Part shown: one piece after another, positions 1-6,409 of the stretch
How positions within the stretch are numbered: position 1 is the stretch's first letter
Layout: every line of letters begins with the position of its first letter
Assembly (NCBI GenBank): GCA_900545035.1
Contig: UQXM01000072.1
Span: 1 to 9,298 of the forward strand
Reading direction: 5' to 3'
DNA length: 9,298 nucleotides
Source of the DNA: an uncultured Fusobacterium sp.
GTDB lineage: Bacteria > Fusobacteriota > Fusobacteriia > Fusobacteriales > Fusobacteriaceae
Position numbers and translations under genes: made by a program
The notes under the pieces: generated by a model
Seen by the model: the letters and a program-made list of their open reading frames with translations, nothing else
Told to the model about the DNA's origin: nothing
The model's database searches: none

Positions 1-812
1 ACAGGCAGGTTATCCGTCCGTTCCGGTTCTGATTCTTCGCCTGTTTTTTCAGGCTCTGCATCTGGTTCCGCCTGCCCCGGAATTCTGTTTCCTTCCGAAT
101 CCAGCGTGTATATTTTTTCCTCTCCAGCCTCTATTGTAATCCCTCTCCCCATATACGAAGAAAGCAGTCTCTGCAATTCCATCATTTTATCTTTATCGGC
201 AGAATATGCATACAGCGGGCCAAAAATGGCCTCCGCATCACTTCTGTCATAGGTGACACGGTATTCTTCCGCTCCCTTTTCCACTGCATAGCTGATTTTT
301 CCGGCATTTTCTATGGAAGCAAAGAGCAGAACCGCATTGGAAAAGCTCCATTCCTTTCTTGGCATATCCGCATTTTCCCTGAGCCCGTACACCATAATCA
401 GTTCGTATGGCTCCTGCGTCGTCTGCAATTCCATCTTCCGGTATTCCAGCGTCTCCGGAACCGGCAGCATACCAAACAACGCCGCATCCCGGATGTGATC
501 TCCTATATACGGATTCCTTTTGTCCGACAGCCCGGCCGCCAGCGCTTCTCCTTCCAGAGGCCCTGCCGTCATGCCGCCTTCTTCCTCCTGTGCTTCCCCC
601 TCTTTGGCAGACGGCGAAGTAAGAAGCACCGCCCCTGCCCCCACAACCAGAAGCAGCGCTGCCGCACACAGCCATACGGATGGCTTTCGGAAACTGAGGA
701 TATGGGAAATACGCTTTTTCGTATTGCTTTCCCCGAAAGCCGCAGGCAGCATATACCCCATACCATTATTACGAAGCCCCAGGCGCAGAAGGGTCTGCGC
801 ATATCCCGCGCG
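1..812 (-). CDS. M56 (BlaR1/MecR1-type) protein with DUF4825-like C-terminal domain, partial at both ends
   Basis: This minus-strand frame is open from the junction near 812 to the window edge, with no stop. The first residues after the junction (AGYAQTLLRLGL, then AAFGES, then KKRI) match the end of the M56 peptidase domain of BlaR1/MecR1 receptors. One hydrophobic helix follows (VWLCAAALLLVVGAGAVLL), then a linker rich in Gly and Glu, and a domain beginning NPYIGDHIRDAALFGMLPVPE with LQTTQEPYELIMVYGL, which resembles DUF4825, an extracellular domain often fused to M56 proteins in Firmicutes. The tail is acidic. Known family members are membrane metalloproteases that sense a signal outside the cell and cleave a BlaI-type repressor. 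The HExxH catalytic region and N-terminal helices are absent because the gene is cut at the junction. GC-rich codons (CTG, GCG, CCG) differ sharply from every gene between 815 and 8950. Family call is confident; ligand and target are unknown. Confidence 0.8.
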
Positions 813-830
813 TTCCTGTGCATTCATATT
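805..830. other. Left chimeric junction (cobQ / M56 protein)
   Basis: On the minus strand the encoded protein changes within a few codons from CobQ (SQVIIEGVPFKNMNAQ) to an M56 protein (AGYAQTLLRLGL). Base composition and codon choice change at the same place, from AT-rich to GC-rich. The join is in frame. The bases around 813-820 (cttcctgtg-like region, CACAGGAA on the minus strand) could belong to either parent and may be a short microhomology, which would fit an assembly, library or amplification chimera. The exact base cannot be fixed without both parental sequences. Confidence 0.8.
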
Positions 831-1124
831 TTTGAAAGGAACTCCTTCAATGATTACCTGTGAACAGTTGTCCTCTCCGGTAGGTTTTAAAAGAATAGGG
901 TTCATAAAACATCTGGGGATAGTGTTGCATGCTTCTGCCTGAACAACCTGTGCTCTGCTCATCTCTTTTCCGTCAATATCAACAAAGGAATTAAGAGCCA
1001 TATTTTGAGATTTAAAAGGGGCAACTTTGTATCCGTCCTGGGCAAAAATTCTGCATAGACCTGCTGTAAGAATAGATTTTCCCACTGATGAACCAGTACC
1101 TTGTAACATTATTTTTTTATGCAT
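813..1124 (-). CDS. cobQ: Cobyric acid synthase CobQ, N-terminal fragment (cut at the junction)
   Basis: CobQ amidates the side chains of adenosylcobyrinate a,c-diamide with glutamine and ATP in cobalamin synthesis. About 104 residues are present, starting MHKKIMLQGTGSSVGKS with the P-loop-like nucleotide site (GTGSSVGKS, residues 9-17), then APFKSQNMALNS (35-46), RAQVVQAEA (57-65) and MNPILLKPTG (74-83), which are hallmark CobQ segments. Full-length family members have roughly 500 residues, so about four fifths, including the glutamine amidotransferase domain, is missing. The start at 1124 is supported by GAGGTG at 1130-1135, five bases upstream; Met6 has no such site. After residue 104 the frame continues without a stop into the M56 protein sequence. 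That continuation is not CobQ and marks the left junction. Codon use is AT-rich, like the genes to its right. Confidence 0.9.
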
Positions 1125-1175
1125 TAAAACACCTCTTTTTTAATTTTTCAAAAATAAATTTAACTCTTACTTATT

Positions 1176-1204
1176 AGTATAATATAAAATAGAAAATTTG
1201 TAAA
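1176..1204 (-). promoter_or_regulatory. Sigma-70-type promoter of cobQ
   Basis: On the minus strand there is TTTACA (1199-1204) as -35, a 17-base spacer and TATACT (1176-1181) as -10. Predicted transcription starts near 1169, leaving a leader of about 45 bases before the cobQ start. That leader is too short for a cobalamin riboswitch and no B12-box-like sequence is visible. Confidence 0.6.
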
Positions 1205-1206
1205 AT

Positions 1207-1234
1207 AAAAGAGGGACTTTACAGTCCCTCTTTT
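1207..1234 (-). terminator. Intrinsic terminator of mrp
   Basis: A perfect 12-bp inverted repeat (aaaagagggact at 1207-1218, agtccctctttt at 1223-1234) has a four-base loop. On the minus strand it lies just beyond the mrp stop codon and is followed by a U-rich stretch, so it should end mrp transcription. It overlaps none of the cobQ promoter -10, but its T-rich tail includes the cobQ -35 region. Confidence 0.85.
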
Positions 1235-1243
1235 CTGTCAAGT

Positions 1244-2065
1244 CTAAGCTTCGTATTTAGAAGTTTTTTCTATAAGTCTTTCAATAATTTTTTCCATAGC
1301 TTCAGAAGCAGGATTTTTTTCTCCTGAAGCAATATAAGGATGTCCGCTGTCCCCAGCTTCCACAATTCCTGGAACCATAGGAACTTTTCCAAGAAATTCC
1401 ACATTTAAATCTTTGGCAGCTTTTTCTCCTCCTCCTGTTTTGAATATATCAATTCTCTCTCCGCAGTGAGGGCATACAAATCCGCTCATATTTTCCACAA
1501 TTCCCAATACAGGCATTCCTACCATTTGTGAGAATTTTACAGATTTTCTTGAGTCTAAGATTGCAACATCTTGAGGTGTTGTAACTATAACACATCCGTC
1601 AAGATCTCCCAGAGATTGTGCCATAGTCAGAGGTTCATCTCCTGTTCCGGGCGGAAGGTCAACAACAAGATAGTCAAGTTCTCCCCATTTTATATCTCCA
1701 AGAAACTGGTGAATTGCTCCCATTTTTGCAGGTCCTCTCCAAATTACAGGGTCATCTGATGTAGGCAGGAAAAAACTTAAAGAGACAACTTTAAGATTTC
1801 CGTCAAGAAGAGAAAGAGGCTCAAATGTAGGCATTTTATAACCTTCTTTTCCAAGCATCAGTGCAATGTTAGGTCCGTGAATATCTGCGTCGACTATTCC
1901 TACTTTGTAGCCTTTCATAGCAAGTCCGTATGCAATATTTGTAGACATTGTAGATTTTCCTACTCCGCCTTTACCGCTCATAACAACAATTTTATGTTTA
2001 ATTTTTTCCATGTTGCTTTTAACTCTTAAATCTAAATCGCTCATTGGTTTAGCACCGTGATTCAT
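1244..2065 (-). CDS. mrp: Mrp/NBP35 family P-loop ATPase, iron-sulfur cluster carrier
   Basis: Mrp (ApbC/NBP35) proteins bind and transfer iron-sulfur clusters to target enzymes in the cytoplasm. Numbered from the ATG at 2065 (273 residues), the protein has the deviant Walker A motif GKGGVGKST (31-39), DADIHGPN (59-66), DLPPGTGD (136-143) and a CPHC pair (Cys198, Cys201) that in this family ligates a bridging 4Fe-4S cluster. It lacks the N-terminal DUF59 domain of longer Mrp proteins, as do many anaerobe versions. The ATG at 2065 is chosen because AAGGAG (2075-2080) sits nine bases upstream. A longer reading from a TTG at 2095 (283 residues) has no ribosome binding site. The gene has its own promoter and terminator, so it is probably monocistronic. 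Function at family level is confident; client proteins are unknown. Confidence 0.93.
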   Translation of the reverse strand: MNHGAKPMSDLDLRVKSNMEKIKHKIVVMSGKGGVGKSTMSTNIAYGLAMKGYKVGIVDADIHGPNIALMLGKEGYKMPTFEPLSLLDGNLKVVSLSFFLPTSDDPVIWRGPAKMGAIHQFLGDIKWGELDYLVVDLPPGTGDEPLTMAQSLGDLDGCVIVTTPQDVAILDSRKSVKFSQMVGMPVLGIVENMSGFVCPHCGERIDIFKTGGGEKAAKDLNVEFLGKVPMVPGIVEAGDSGHPYIASGEKNPASEAMEKIIERLIEKTSKYEA

Positions 2066-2144
2066 TTTGTTCATCTCCTTACTCATATTGTCCAAAAAAT
2101 TTAATTATATAAAATTATAAAATTTATTACCTTTATACTCAATA

Positions 2145-2173
2145 ATTATACTCCTCAAATGTTTTTCTGTCAA
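2145..2173 (-). promoter_or_regulatory. Consensus sigma-70 promoter of mrp
   Basis: The minus strand reads TTGACA (2168-2173), 17 bases, TATAAT (2145-2150): both hexamers are perfect consensus. Transcription should start near 2138 and give a 5' leader of about 73 bases before the ATG at 2065. Its -35 faces the -35 of the plus-strand promoter, 32 bases away, so the two transcription units are divergent. Confidence 0.85.
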
Positions 2174-2205
2174 TTAAGGATATTTGCAATAAATTAAAAA
2201 AAATG

Positions 2206-2234
2206 TTGACATCTGCAAAAAATAGTAATATAAT
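2206..2234 (+). promoter_or_regulatory. Consensus sigma-70 promoter of the leader ORF and amino acid operon
   Basis: TTGACA (2206-2211), a 17-base spacer and TATAAT (2229-2234) form a perfect consensus promoter. Transcription should start near 2241, about 28 bases before the leader ORF and 230 bases before the binding-protein gene. Such a strong promoter followed by a terminator suggests control after initiation. Confidence 0.85.
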
Positions 2235-2268
2235 CATTGCAATTAATAAAAAATTTTTGGGAGGAAAA

Positions 2269-2367
2269 ATGTTACATACAGTAATAAGGAAGATGTTACA
2301 AAGAAATATAAATTTATTCCTGCATAAGAAACTGTTTCGTGTGGCATTTTGTCCTGCAAAAGTATAA
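2269..2367 (+). CDS. Putative 32-residue leader peptide rich in basic residues
   Basis: A short ORF (MLHTVIRKMLQRNINLFLHK, then KLFRVAFCPAKV) begins 28 bases after the predicted transcription start. A strong ribosome binding site, GGGAGG (2259-2264), lies four bases from the ATG. Eleven of 32 residues are Lys, Arg or His, with a cluster of CAT AAG AAA CTG TTT CGT at 2323-2340, and several codons (AGG, CGT, CTG) are uncommon in this AT-rich block. An intrinsic terminator follows 35 bases after the stop, ahead of an amino-acid-binding protein gene. This layout is that of a transcription attenuation leader. I recognise no homologue of the peptide. It could also be a small protein of another kind, or a chance ORF behind a good ribosome binding site. 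Translation is plausible; the regulatory role is inferred. Confidence 0.55.
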   Translation: MLHTVIRKMLQRNINLFLHKKLFRVAFCPAKV

Positions 2368-2402
2368 GATATTTTATAATATGATTATAATTTAATGTAC
2401 AC

Positions 2403-2439
2403 AAGCACCGGTTCTTTTTGGAGGAAACGGTGTTTTTTT
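2403..2439 (+). terminator. Intrinsic terminator in the leader, probable attenuator
   Basis: CACCG (2406-2410) pairs with CGGTG (2428-2432). The stem extends upward across one G/A mismatch through TTCTT (2412-2416) with AGGAA (2422-2426), leaving a five-base loop, and is followed by seven Ts (2433-2439). It lies between a strong promoter with a leader ORF and the start of the binding-protein gene at 2471, so it would end transcription before the operon unless bypassed. No promoter of similar quality lies between it and the gene. The upper stem overlaps a stretch (2415-2424) that can alternatively pair with 2353-2362 in the last codons of the leader ORF. Confidence 0.7.
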
Positions 2440-2470
2440 ATTTAAAAATTTTATTAAGAGGTGAAAGATT

Positions 2471-3208
2471 ATGAAAATTGTGAAAAAATTATTATTGGCG
2501 TTATCTGTTGTGTTTATGTTTGCAGCGTGTGGAGGAGAGCAGAAAAAAGCAGCTGAAAACAAAGTGTATCTGGTGGGAACAAATGCAGAATATCCTCCTT
2601 TTGAATATGTGGAAAACGGAGAGGTTGCAGGTTTGGATGCCGATATTATAAAAGAAGCGGCAAAAAGACTTGGAATAGAATATAAATGGCTGAATACAAA
2701 TTTTGACGGACTTATTCCCGCACTTCAAACAAAAAAAGTTGACCTTGTAATAGCCGGAATGAGTATTACTCCTGAAAGAGCGAAAGCTGTTAATTTTTCA
2801 GTTCCTTATTTAAGTTCAAAAGTGGCAATTATTACAAATAAAACTAATCCGATAAAAGATATGAATGATTTGTCAGGTAAAAAATATGGTGTTGAATTGG
2901 GGACTACAAAAGAAGCAAGTGCCAGAAAAATTGCAGGAGCAGAAGTTATTCCATTTTCATCTAATACAGGAGCACTTGTAGCACTTAAATCAGGAAAAAT
3001 AAACGGAATGGTTGTCGATGAAAGTGTGGCTGTAAAATTTGTGGATAAAAATCCTGAACTTGTTATGGTAGGAACACTTGAGGGAGAACCGAAAGCTGTG
3101 GCATTTAACAAAGAGGATACAGAGCTTACAGAAAAATTCAGTAAGGTTATAGAAGAGATGTTAAACGACGGAACTATTGAAAAATTAAGACAACAATACG
3201 GTGTATAA
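2471..3208 (+). CDS. Amino acid ABC transporter substrate-binding lipoprotein (SBP family 3)
   Basis: This is a periplasmic or surface-anchored binding protein of 245 residues that delivers a polar amino acid to an ABC importer. A signal peptide ends in a lipobox (MFAAC, Cys20 lipidated). The mature protein shows the family 3 (PF00497) pattern: GTNAEYPPFEYVENGEVAGLDADI (36-59, key residues Tyr41, Phe44, Asp58), GMSITPERAK (96-105) with Arg103 in the place that holds the ligand carboxylate in HisJ/LAO-type proteins, and VVDE with Asp183 in the place that holds the alpha-amino group. These residues support an alpha-amino acid ligand. AAGAGGTG (2456-2463) is a good ribosome binding site. No permease or ATPase gene is adjacent; the next gene starts 38 bases on and is an enzyme. 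The basic leader peptide hints at a Lys/Arg/His-type ligand, but specificity cannot be read from the sequence. Confidence 0.92.
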   Translation: MKIVKKLLLALSVVFMFAACGGEQKKAAENKVYLVGTNAEYPPFEYVENGEVAGLDADIIKEAAKRLGIEYKWLNTNFDGLIPALQTKKVDLVIAGMSITPERAKAVNFSVPYLSSKVAIITNKTNPIKDMNDLSGKKYGVELGTTKEASARKIAGAEVIPFSSNTGALVALKSGKINGMVVDESVAVKFVDKNPELVMVGTLEGEPKAVAFNKEDTELTEKFSKVIEEMLNDGTIEKLRQQYGV

Positions 3209-3246
3209 AAAATAGAATTTAAGATATAAAGGTAAGGGGAATAAAA

Positions 3247-4299
3247 ATGTTTGAAAATTTTGCTTTCACATCATACTGTGTGGATATAAATATATGGGAA
3301 AAGTTAAAAGAAGCTGTACAAAATTATGAAAAAATTTTGGTTGTTACAGGAGAAAAATCTTTTGCAGCTGTACAAGATAATCTTTTGTATGCTCTTGAGG
3401 GAAAAGATTATATCATAGAAAAATATAAGGGAGAATGTTCTTATGAACATGTTGATGAAATTTTAGAGAAAGTGCAGGATAAAGGCTGTACTCTTGTAAT
3501 CGGAGCAGGAGGAGGAAAAGCTGTCGATACAGGGAAAATTGTGGCAGACAGACTGAAAGCAGATATGTTTGCTGTACCTACCATTGCTTCCACATGTGCA
3601 GGGACTTCAGCTCTTTCTGTTGTGTATAATAACGATAAAACTTTCAGAGAGTTTGCAATATTCAAAGCTCCTCCCAAAAAGATATTTATAGATCTTCAGA
3701 CAATAAAAAATGCCCCTAAAAAATATATTTGGGCAGGAATGGGAGATACTCTTGCAAAATTTTATGAAGTAAGACTGAAACATGAATATATGATTTCAAA
3801 AAATATGTCTGTAAATTTTCCAAGTTCAATGGGCGTGCAGATAAGTTCACTTTGCAGAGAAATGATACTTAAAAATGGAGTTTCAGCCTATTATGATGAT
3901 AAAATAAGTGAAGAATTTAAAAAAATAGTCCTTGCAATAATTGTAAATACAGGTATGGTTTCAAATCTTGTGGACGAATTTTTAAACGGAGCTGTTGCAC
4001 ACTCTGTTTTCTATGGATTGACAGAACTTCCGAGAATTGAAAAAGAACATCTTCATGGAGAAGTTGTATCTTTCGGAATACTTGTTCAGCTTCTTCTTGA
4101 GAGAAGAGAGGAAGAATACAGAGAACTTCTTCCTTTTTATGAAAAAATGAAGTTTCCGGTAAAACTTTCTGATGTTGTGGTAATGGAAGAGTTTTATCAG
4201 GACGAAGAAAAAATAATAAATGCGGTATTGGCAGGACCTGATTTGATAGATTTCGATTTTGATATGGGCAGATTGAGAGAAATGATGTTAAGTTTGTAA
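3247..4299 (+). CDS. Iron-ADH/GldA-fold dehydrogenase, YbdH (HcxA)-like hydroxycarboxylate dehydrogenase
   Basis: The 350-residue protein belongs to the group III metal-dependent dehydrogenases (glycerol dehydrogenase fold). The dinucleotide-binding motif is GAGGGKAVDTGK (86-97), and PTIASTCAGTSALSVVYN (111-128) lines the active site. Metal ligands expected for the family are present: Asp167 in AGMGDTLAK, His252 in VAHSVFYGLT and His270 in HLHGEVVSFGILVQ. The segments AIF, LNAP/KNAP, AG(M/I)GDTLAK and GLT-LP--EK--LHG-----GILVQ resemble what I recall of E. coli YbdH (HcxA), reported to reduce 2-oxo acids to 2-hydroxy acids with NAD(P)H. In E. coli ybdH neighbours an aminotransferase gene (ybdL), and an aminotransferase follows here after 21 bases. 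AAGGGGA (3234-3240) precedes the ATG. Family membership is firm; a 2-oxo acid substrate is inference, and glycerol or another polyol is not excluded. Confidence 0.85.
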   Translation: MFENFAFTSYCVDINIWEKLKEAVQNYEKILVVTGEKSFAAVQDNLLYALEGKDYIIEKYKGECSYEHVDEILEKVQDKGCTLVIGAGGGKAVDTGKIVADRLKADMFAVPTIASTCAGTSALSVVYNNDKTFREFAIFKAPPKKIFIDLQTIKNAPKKYIWAGMGDTLAKFYEVRLKHEYMISKNMSVNFPSSMGVQISSLCREMILKNGVSAYYDDKISEEFKKIVLAIIVNTGMVSNLVDEFLNGAVAHSVFYGLTELPRIEKEHLHGEVVSFGILVQLLLERREEEYRELLPFYEKMKFPVKLSDVVVMEEFYQDEEKIINAVLAGPDLIDFDFDMGRLREMMLSL

Positions 4300-4320
4300 A
4301 AATATTGGAGAGAGGATACT

Positions 4321-5472
4321 ATGAGAAATTTTATAGCTGATAAATTTTTAAAAAGAGAATACTCAATGGGGGTGAAAAAAGAATTTTCCAAAACACTTCC
4401 ATACACTCCGATAAATTTGGGAATAGGGGATTTGGATATTCATACAGACAAAGAGTTGATACAAAAAGCAATGGCTGATGCAGAAGCAGGTCATACACAT
4501 TATACAAATTCTTATGGATATCTTGAGCTTCGTGAAGAAATTTGCAGATACCACAAAGAAAATTTTGAAAATTATGATTACAGTCCTGAAAATGTAATGG
4601 TTGTTACAGGTGCATGTCATGGACTTTATCTTTTATTTAAAAGTATTTTAAATCCGGAAGATGAGATTATTCTTCTTGCACCGTTCTTTCCTGTGTATGC
4701 AGATCAGATTTCTCTTTCCGGAGGAAAACCTGTAATTGTGGAAACAAAATTTGAAAATGGTTTTCAGATTGTGAAAGAGGATTTGGAAAAAGCTGTAACT
4801 TCAAAAACAAAAGCTATTGTTGTAAATTCTCCTTCTAATCCCACAGGGGTGTGCTACACTCTTGAAAGTCTGAATATTATAAGAGAGTTTGCAATAGAGC
4901 ATGATATTTTGGTTGTGGCTGATGATGTTTATGATTTCTTTTCATATGAGAAAAAATTTACTCCTCTTGCCACACTTCCTGATATGAAAGAAAGAACTGT
5001 AACAGTCTGCAGTTTTTCTAAAAATTTTGCTATGACAGGTTGGCGTATAGGTTATATGCTTGCTCCCAGAGAAATTATAGAATGTGTGAACTTTATAAAT
5101 GAAGCCATAATATACAGTGCTCCTTCTGTTTCTCAAAGATGTGCTCTTTATGCTTTAAAAGATTATAAGCGATTGAAAGAAAAAATTGTACCTGTATTTA
5201 AAGAAAGAGTAGAGTACTGTTACAACAGAATTAAAAAGATAGGTTTTCTTGATTGTTTTAAACCGGAAGGCGGAATTTATGTTTTTGTAAATATACAAAA
5301 AACAGGTATGAGCTCCCAAGAATTTACAGATTATCTTTTTGATAATTATAATATTGCTGTTGTCAACGGAGATACCTTTGGCGTAAAAGGTTTTGTAAGA
5401 ATAGCCTGCACTCTTGATATAGCTCTTTTGAAAGAGGCTTTTGACAGAATAGAAAAAATAAAATTTAAATAG
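4321..5472 (+). CDS. Class I/II pyridoxal-phosphate aminotransferase
   Basis: The 383-residue protein has the fold type I aminotransferase motifs in order: a substrate-side GIGDLDIHT (34-42), HYTNSYGYLELRE (60-72), TGACHGL (96-102) for phosphate binding, NSPSNPTG with Asn173, VADDVYD with Asp201 and Tyr204 that hold the cofactor, SFSKNFAMTGWRIGY with the Schiff-base Lys234 and Arg242, and GFVRIACTL with Arg360, which binds the substrate carboxylate. Length matches the AspB-type family. It would exchange the amino group of an amino acid with a 2-oxo acid in the cytoplasm; the amino acid cannot be named. It ends a three-gene operon: binding protein, dehydrogenase, aminotransferase. GGAGAGAGG (4307-4315) is the ribosome binding site. 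The adjoining dehydrogenase could reduce the 2-oxo acid product, regenerating NAD(P)+. Confidence 0.92.
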   Translation: MRNFIADKFLKREYSMGVKKEFSKTLPYTPINLGIGDLDIHTDKELIQKAMADAEAGHTHYTNSYGYLELREEICRYHKENFENYDYSPENVMVVTGACHGLYLLFKSILNPEDEIILLAPFFPVYADQISLSGGKPVIVETKFENGFQIVKEDLEKAVTSKTKAIVVNSPSNPTGVCYTLESLNIIREFAIEHDILVVADDVYDFFSYEKKFTPLATLPDMKERTVTVCSFSKNFAMTGWRIGYMLAPREIIECVNFINEAIIYSAPSVSQRCALYALKDYKRLKEKIVPVFKERVEYCYNRIKKIGFLDCFKPEGGIYVFVNIQKTGMSSQEFTDYLFDNYNIAVVNGDTFGVKGFVRIACTLDIALLKEAFDRIEKIKFK

Positions 5473-5500
5473 TTTTTTATCAAATAGTATTGATAAAAAA
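5473..5500. repeat. AT-rich perfect inverted repeat after the aminotransferase gene
   Basis: Directly after the stop codon, ttttttatcaa (5473-5483) and ttgataaaaaa (5490-5500) form a perfect 11-bp stem with a six-base loop. With the next hairpin it makes a tandem pair between convergent genes. It may assist termination or protect the transcript 3' end; on the minus strand its arm supplies the U-tract for the neighbouring terminator. Confidence 0.55.
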
Positions 5501-5503
5501 TCC

Positions 5504-5536
5504 AATAACTCCAGTTGTTCATGTACTGGAGTTATT
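5504..5536. terminator. Bidirectional intrinsic terminator between the aminotransferase operon and the IclR gene
   Basis: aataactccagt (5504-5515) and actggagttatt (5525-5536) form a perfect 12-bp stem with a nine-base loop. On the plus strand the tail is ttaattta. On the minus strand the stem is followed by ggattttttat, a better U-tract. Lying between two converging genes, it probably ends both transcripts. A further 18-base AT palindrome (5584-5601) overlaps the stop codon of the IclR gene. Confidence 0.8.
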
Positions 5537-5599
5537 TTAATTTATCAGAATATGAGATTTTAGGAAGAAAGTTTTTTATTTGGAAAAATATTAATATTT

Positions 5600-6370
5600 T
5601 TATGTAAGAGATTTTATATTGAGATTTTCAAGTTCTTTTGAGATAGAATTGCTGTGTTCACACAAAAGTTTTTTTATTTTTTCTATTTTTTCTTTTTTAG
5701 CTCTAAATATAGGCATACTTATTCCAATAGCTGCTATAATCTGATTATTAACTTTTATTGGTACAGCTATACAGCAAGCATCAGAAGTAACTTCTCCGAT
5801 TTCTTCAGCAATTCCCTCTTTTTTTACTTTATCCATTATTTGAATAAGATCTTCAACGTTTGTAATGGTATTTTCAGTAAATTTATCCATACCTTGAGAA
5901 TATAAATTTTTTATTGATTCTTCTGAATAACTGCATAAAAGAGCTCTTCCAAGTCCTGTACAGTATAACGGTAAATTTCTTCCTATTGAAGACATAAGTT
6001 TTATAGGTTGTGCACATTCAACTTTAGTAAGATATAATACTTCATTATTATGATTTATACCTATTTGACAAGTTTCATTACATTCATCAACAATATTTCG
6101 CATATGTGCTTTAATTAAATCTAATCCATTTATATTTTTTAAAAAGATTTGTCCTATTTGAAATGCTGATAAACCTATTGCATATGTTTGTGAAATTGGA
6201 TCTAAAACAAGAAATTCAAGTTCCACTAAAGTTTTTAAAATAGGGGACAGGGTACTTTTAGGGGTATTTGTCAGCTTTGATATACTGGAAAAGTTAAGTT
6301 TACCAGAATTTTGAGCTATAATTGTTAAGATATTGGTTACTCTTTCTGTGGGTTTATGTAAAAGATTCAT
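5600..6370 (-). CDS. IclR-family transcriptional regulator
   Basis: The 256-residue protein has an N-terminal winged helix-turn-helix (about residues 8-66: RVTNILTIIAQNSG, then LTNTPKSTLSPILKTLVELEFL, then a wing ending YAIG). It continues into the IclR effector-binding domain (about 75-250), with GLGRALL near the middle and SDACCIAVPIKVNNQIIAAIGIS towards the end, both typical. IclR proteins sense small organic acids or aromatics and usually control a neighbouring catabolic or transport operon. This gene is transcribed divergently from the TRAP operon starting at 6596, with 225 bases between, so that operon is the likely target. GAAGGA lies seven bases upstream of the ATG. Its effector is unknown. 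It converges on the aminotransferase operon and shares its terminator region. Confidence 0.92.
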   Translation of the reverse strand: MNLLHKPTERVTNILTIIAQNSGKLNFSSISKLTNTPKSTLSPILKTLVELEFLVLDPISQTYAIGLSAFQIGQIFLKNINGLDLIKAHMRNIVDECNETCQIGINHNNEVLYLTKVECAQPIKLMSSIGRNLPLYCTGLGRALLCSYSEESIKNLYSQGMDKFTENTITNVEDLIQIMDKVKKEGIAEEIGEVTSDACCIAVPIKVNNQIIAAIGISMPIFRAKKEKIEKIKKLLCEHSNSISKELENLNIKSLT

Positions 6371-6409
6371 CTTTTTCCTTCTTTCTAAAATGTATTACCA
6401 TATAATCAT

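Noticed and set aside
247..942. Several ORFs of 60-142 codons on both strands in the GC-rich left end
   Set aside because: They overlap the M56 protein frame, have low-complexity Gly/Arg/Ser-rich or Pro-rich translations and no recognisable domains. GC-rich DNA lengthens non-coding frames.
1..1124. A genuine novel CobQ-M56 fusion protein
   Set aside because: The join cuts both families inside a domain and coincides with a change of base composition. A second foreign join lies at the other end of the window.
1125..1206. Cobalamin riboswitch upstream of cobQ
   Set aside because: The promoter leaves only about 45 bases of leader, and no B12-box sequence is present.
2368..2400. Second promoter at TATAAT 2375-2380 or 2386-2391
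   Set aside because: No -35 hexamer lies at a suitable distance (the best, TTGTCC at 2349, gives a 20-base spacer). AT-rich DNA yields such -10 strings by chance.
2241..2470. T-box or lysine riboswitch in the leader
   Set aside because: There is no T-box consensus (AGGGTGGNACCGCG) and none of the conserved lysine riboswitch core. The leader is better explained by a short ORF and a terminator.
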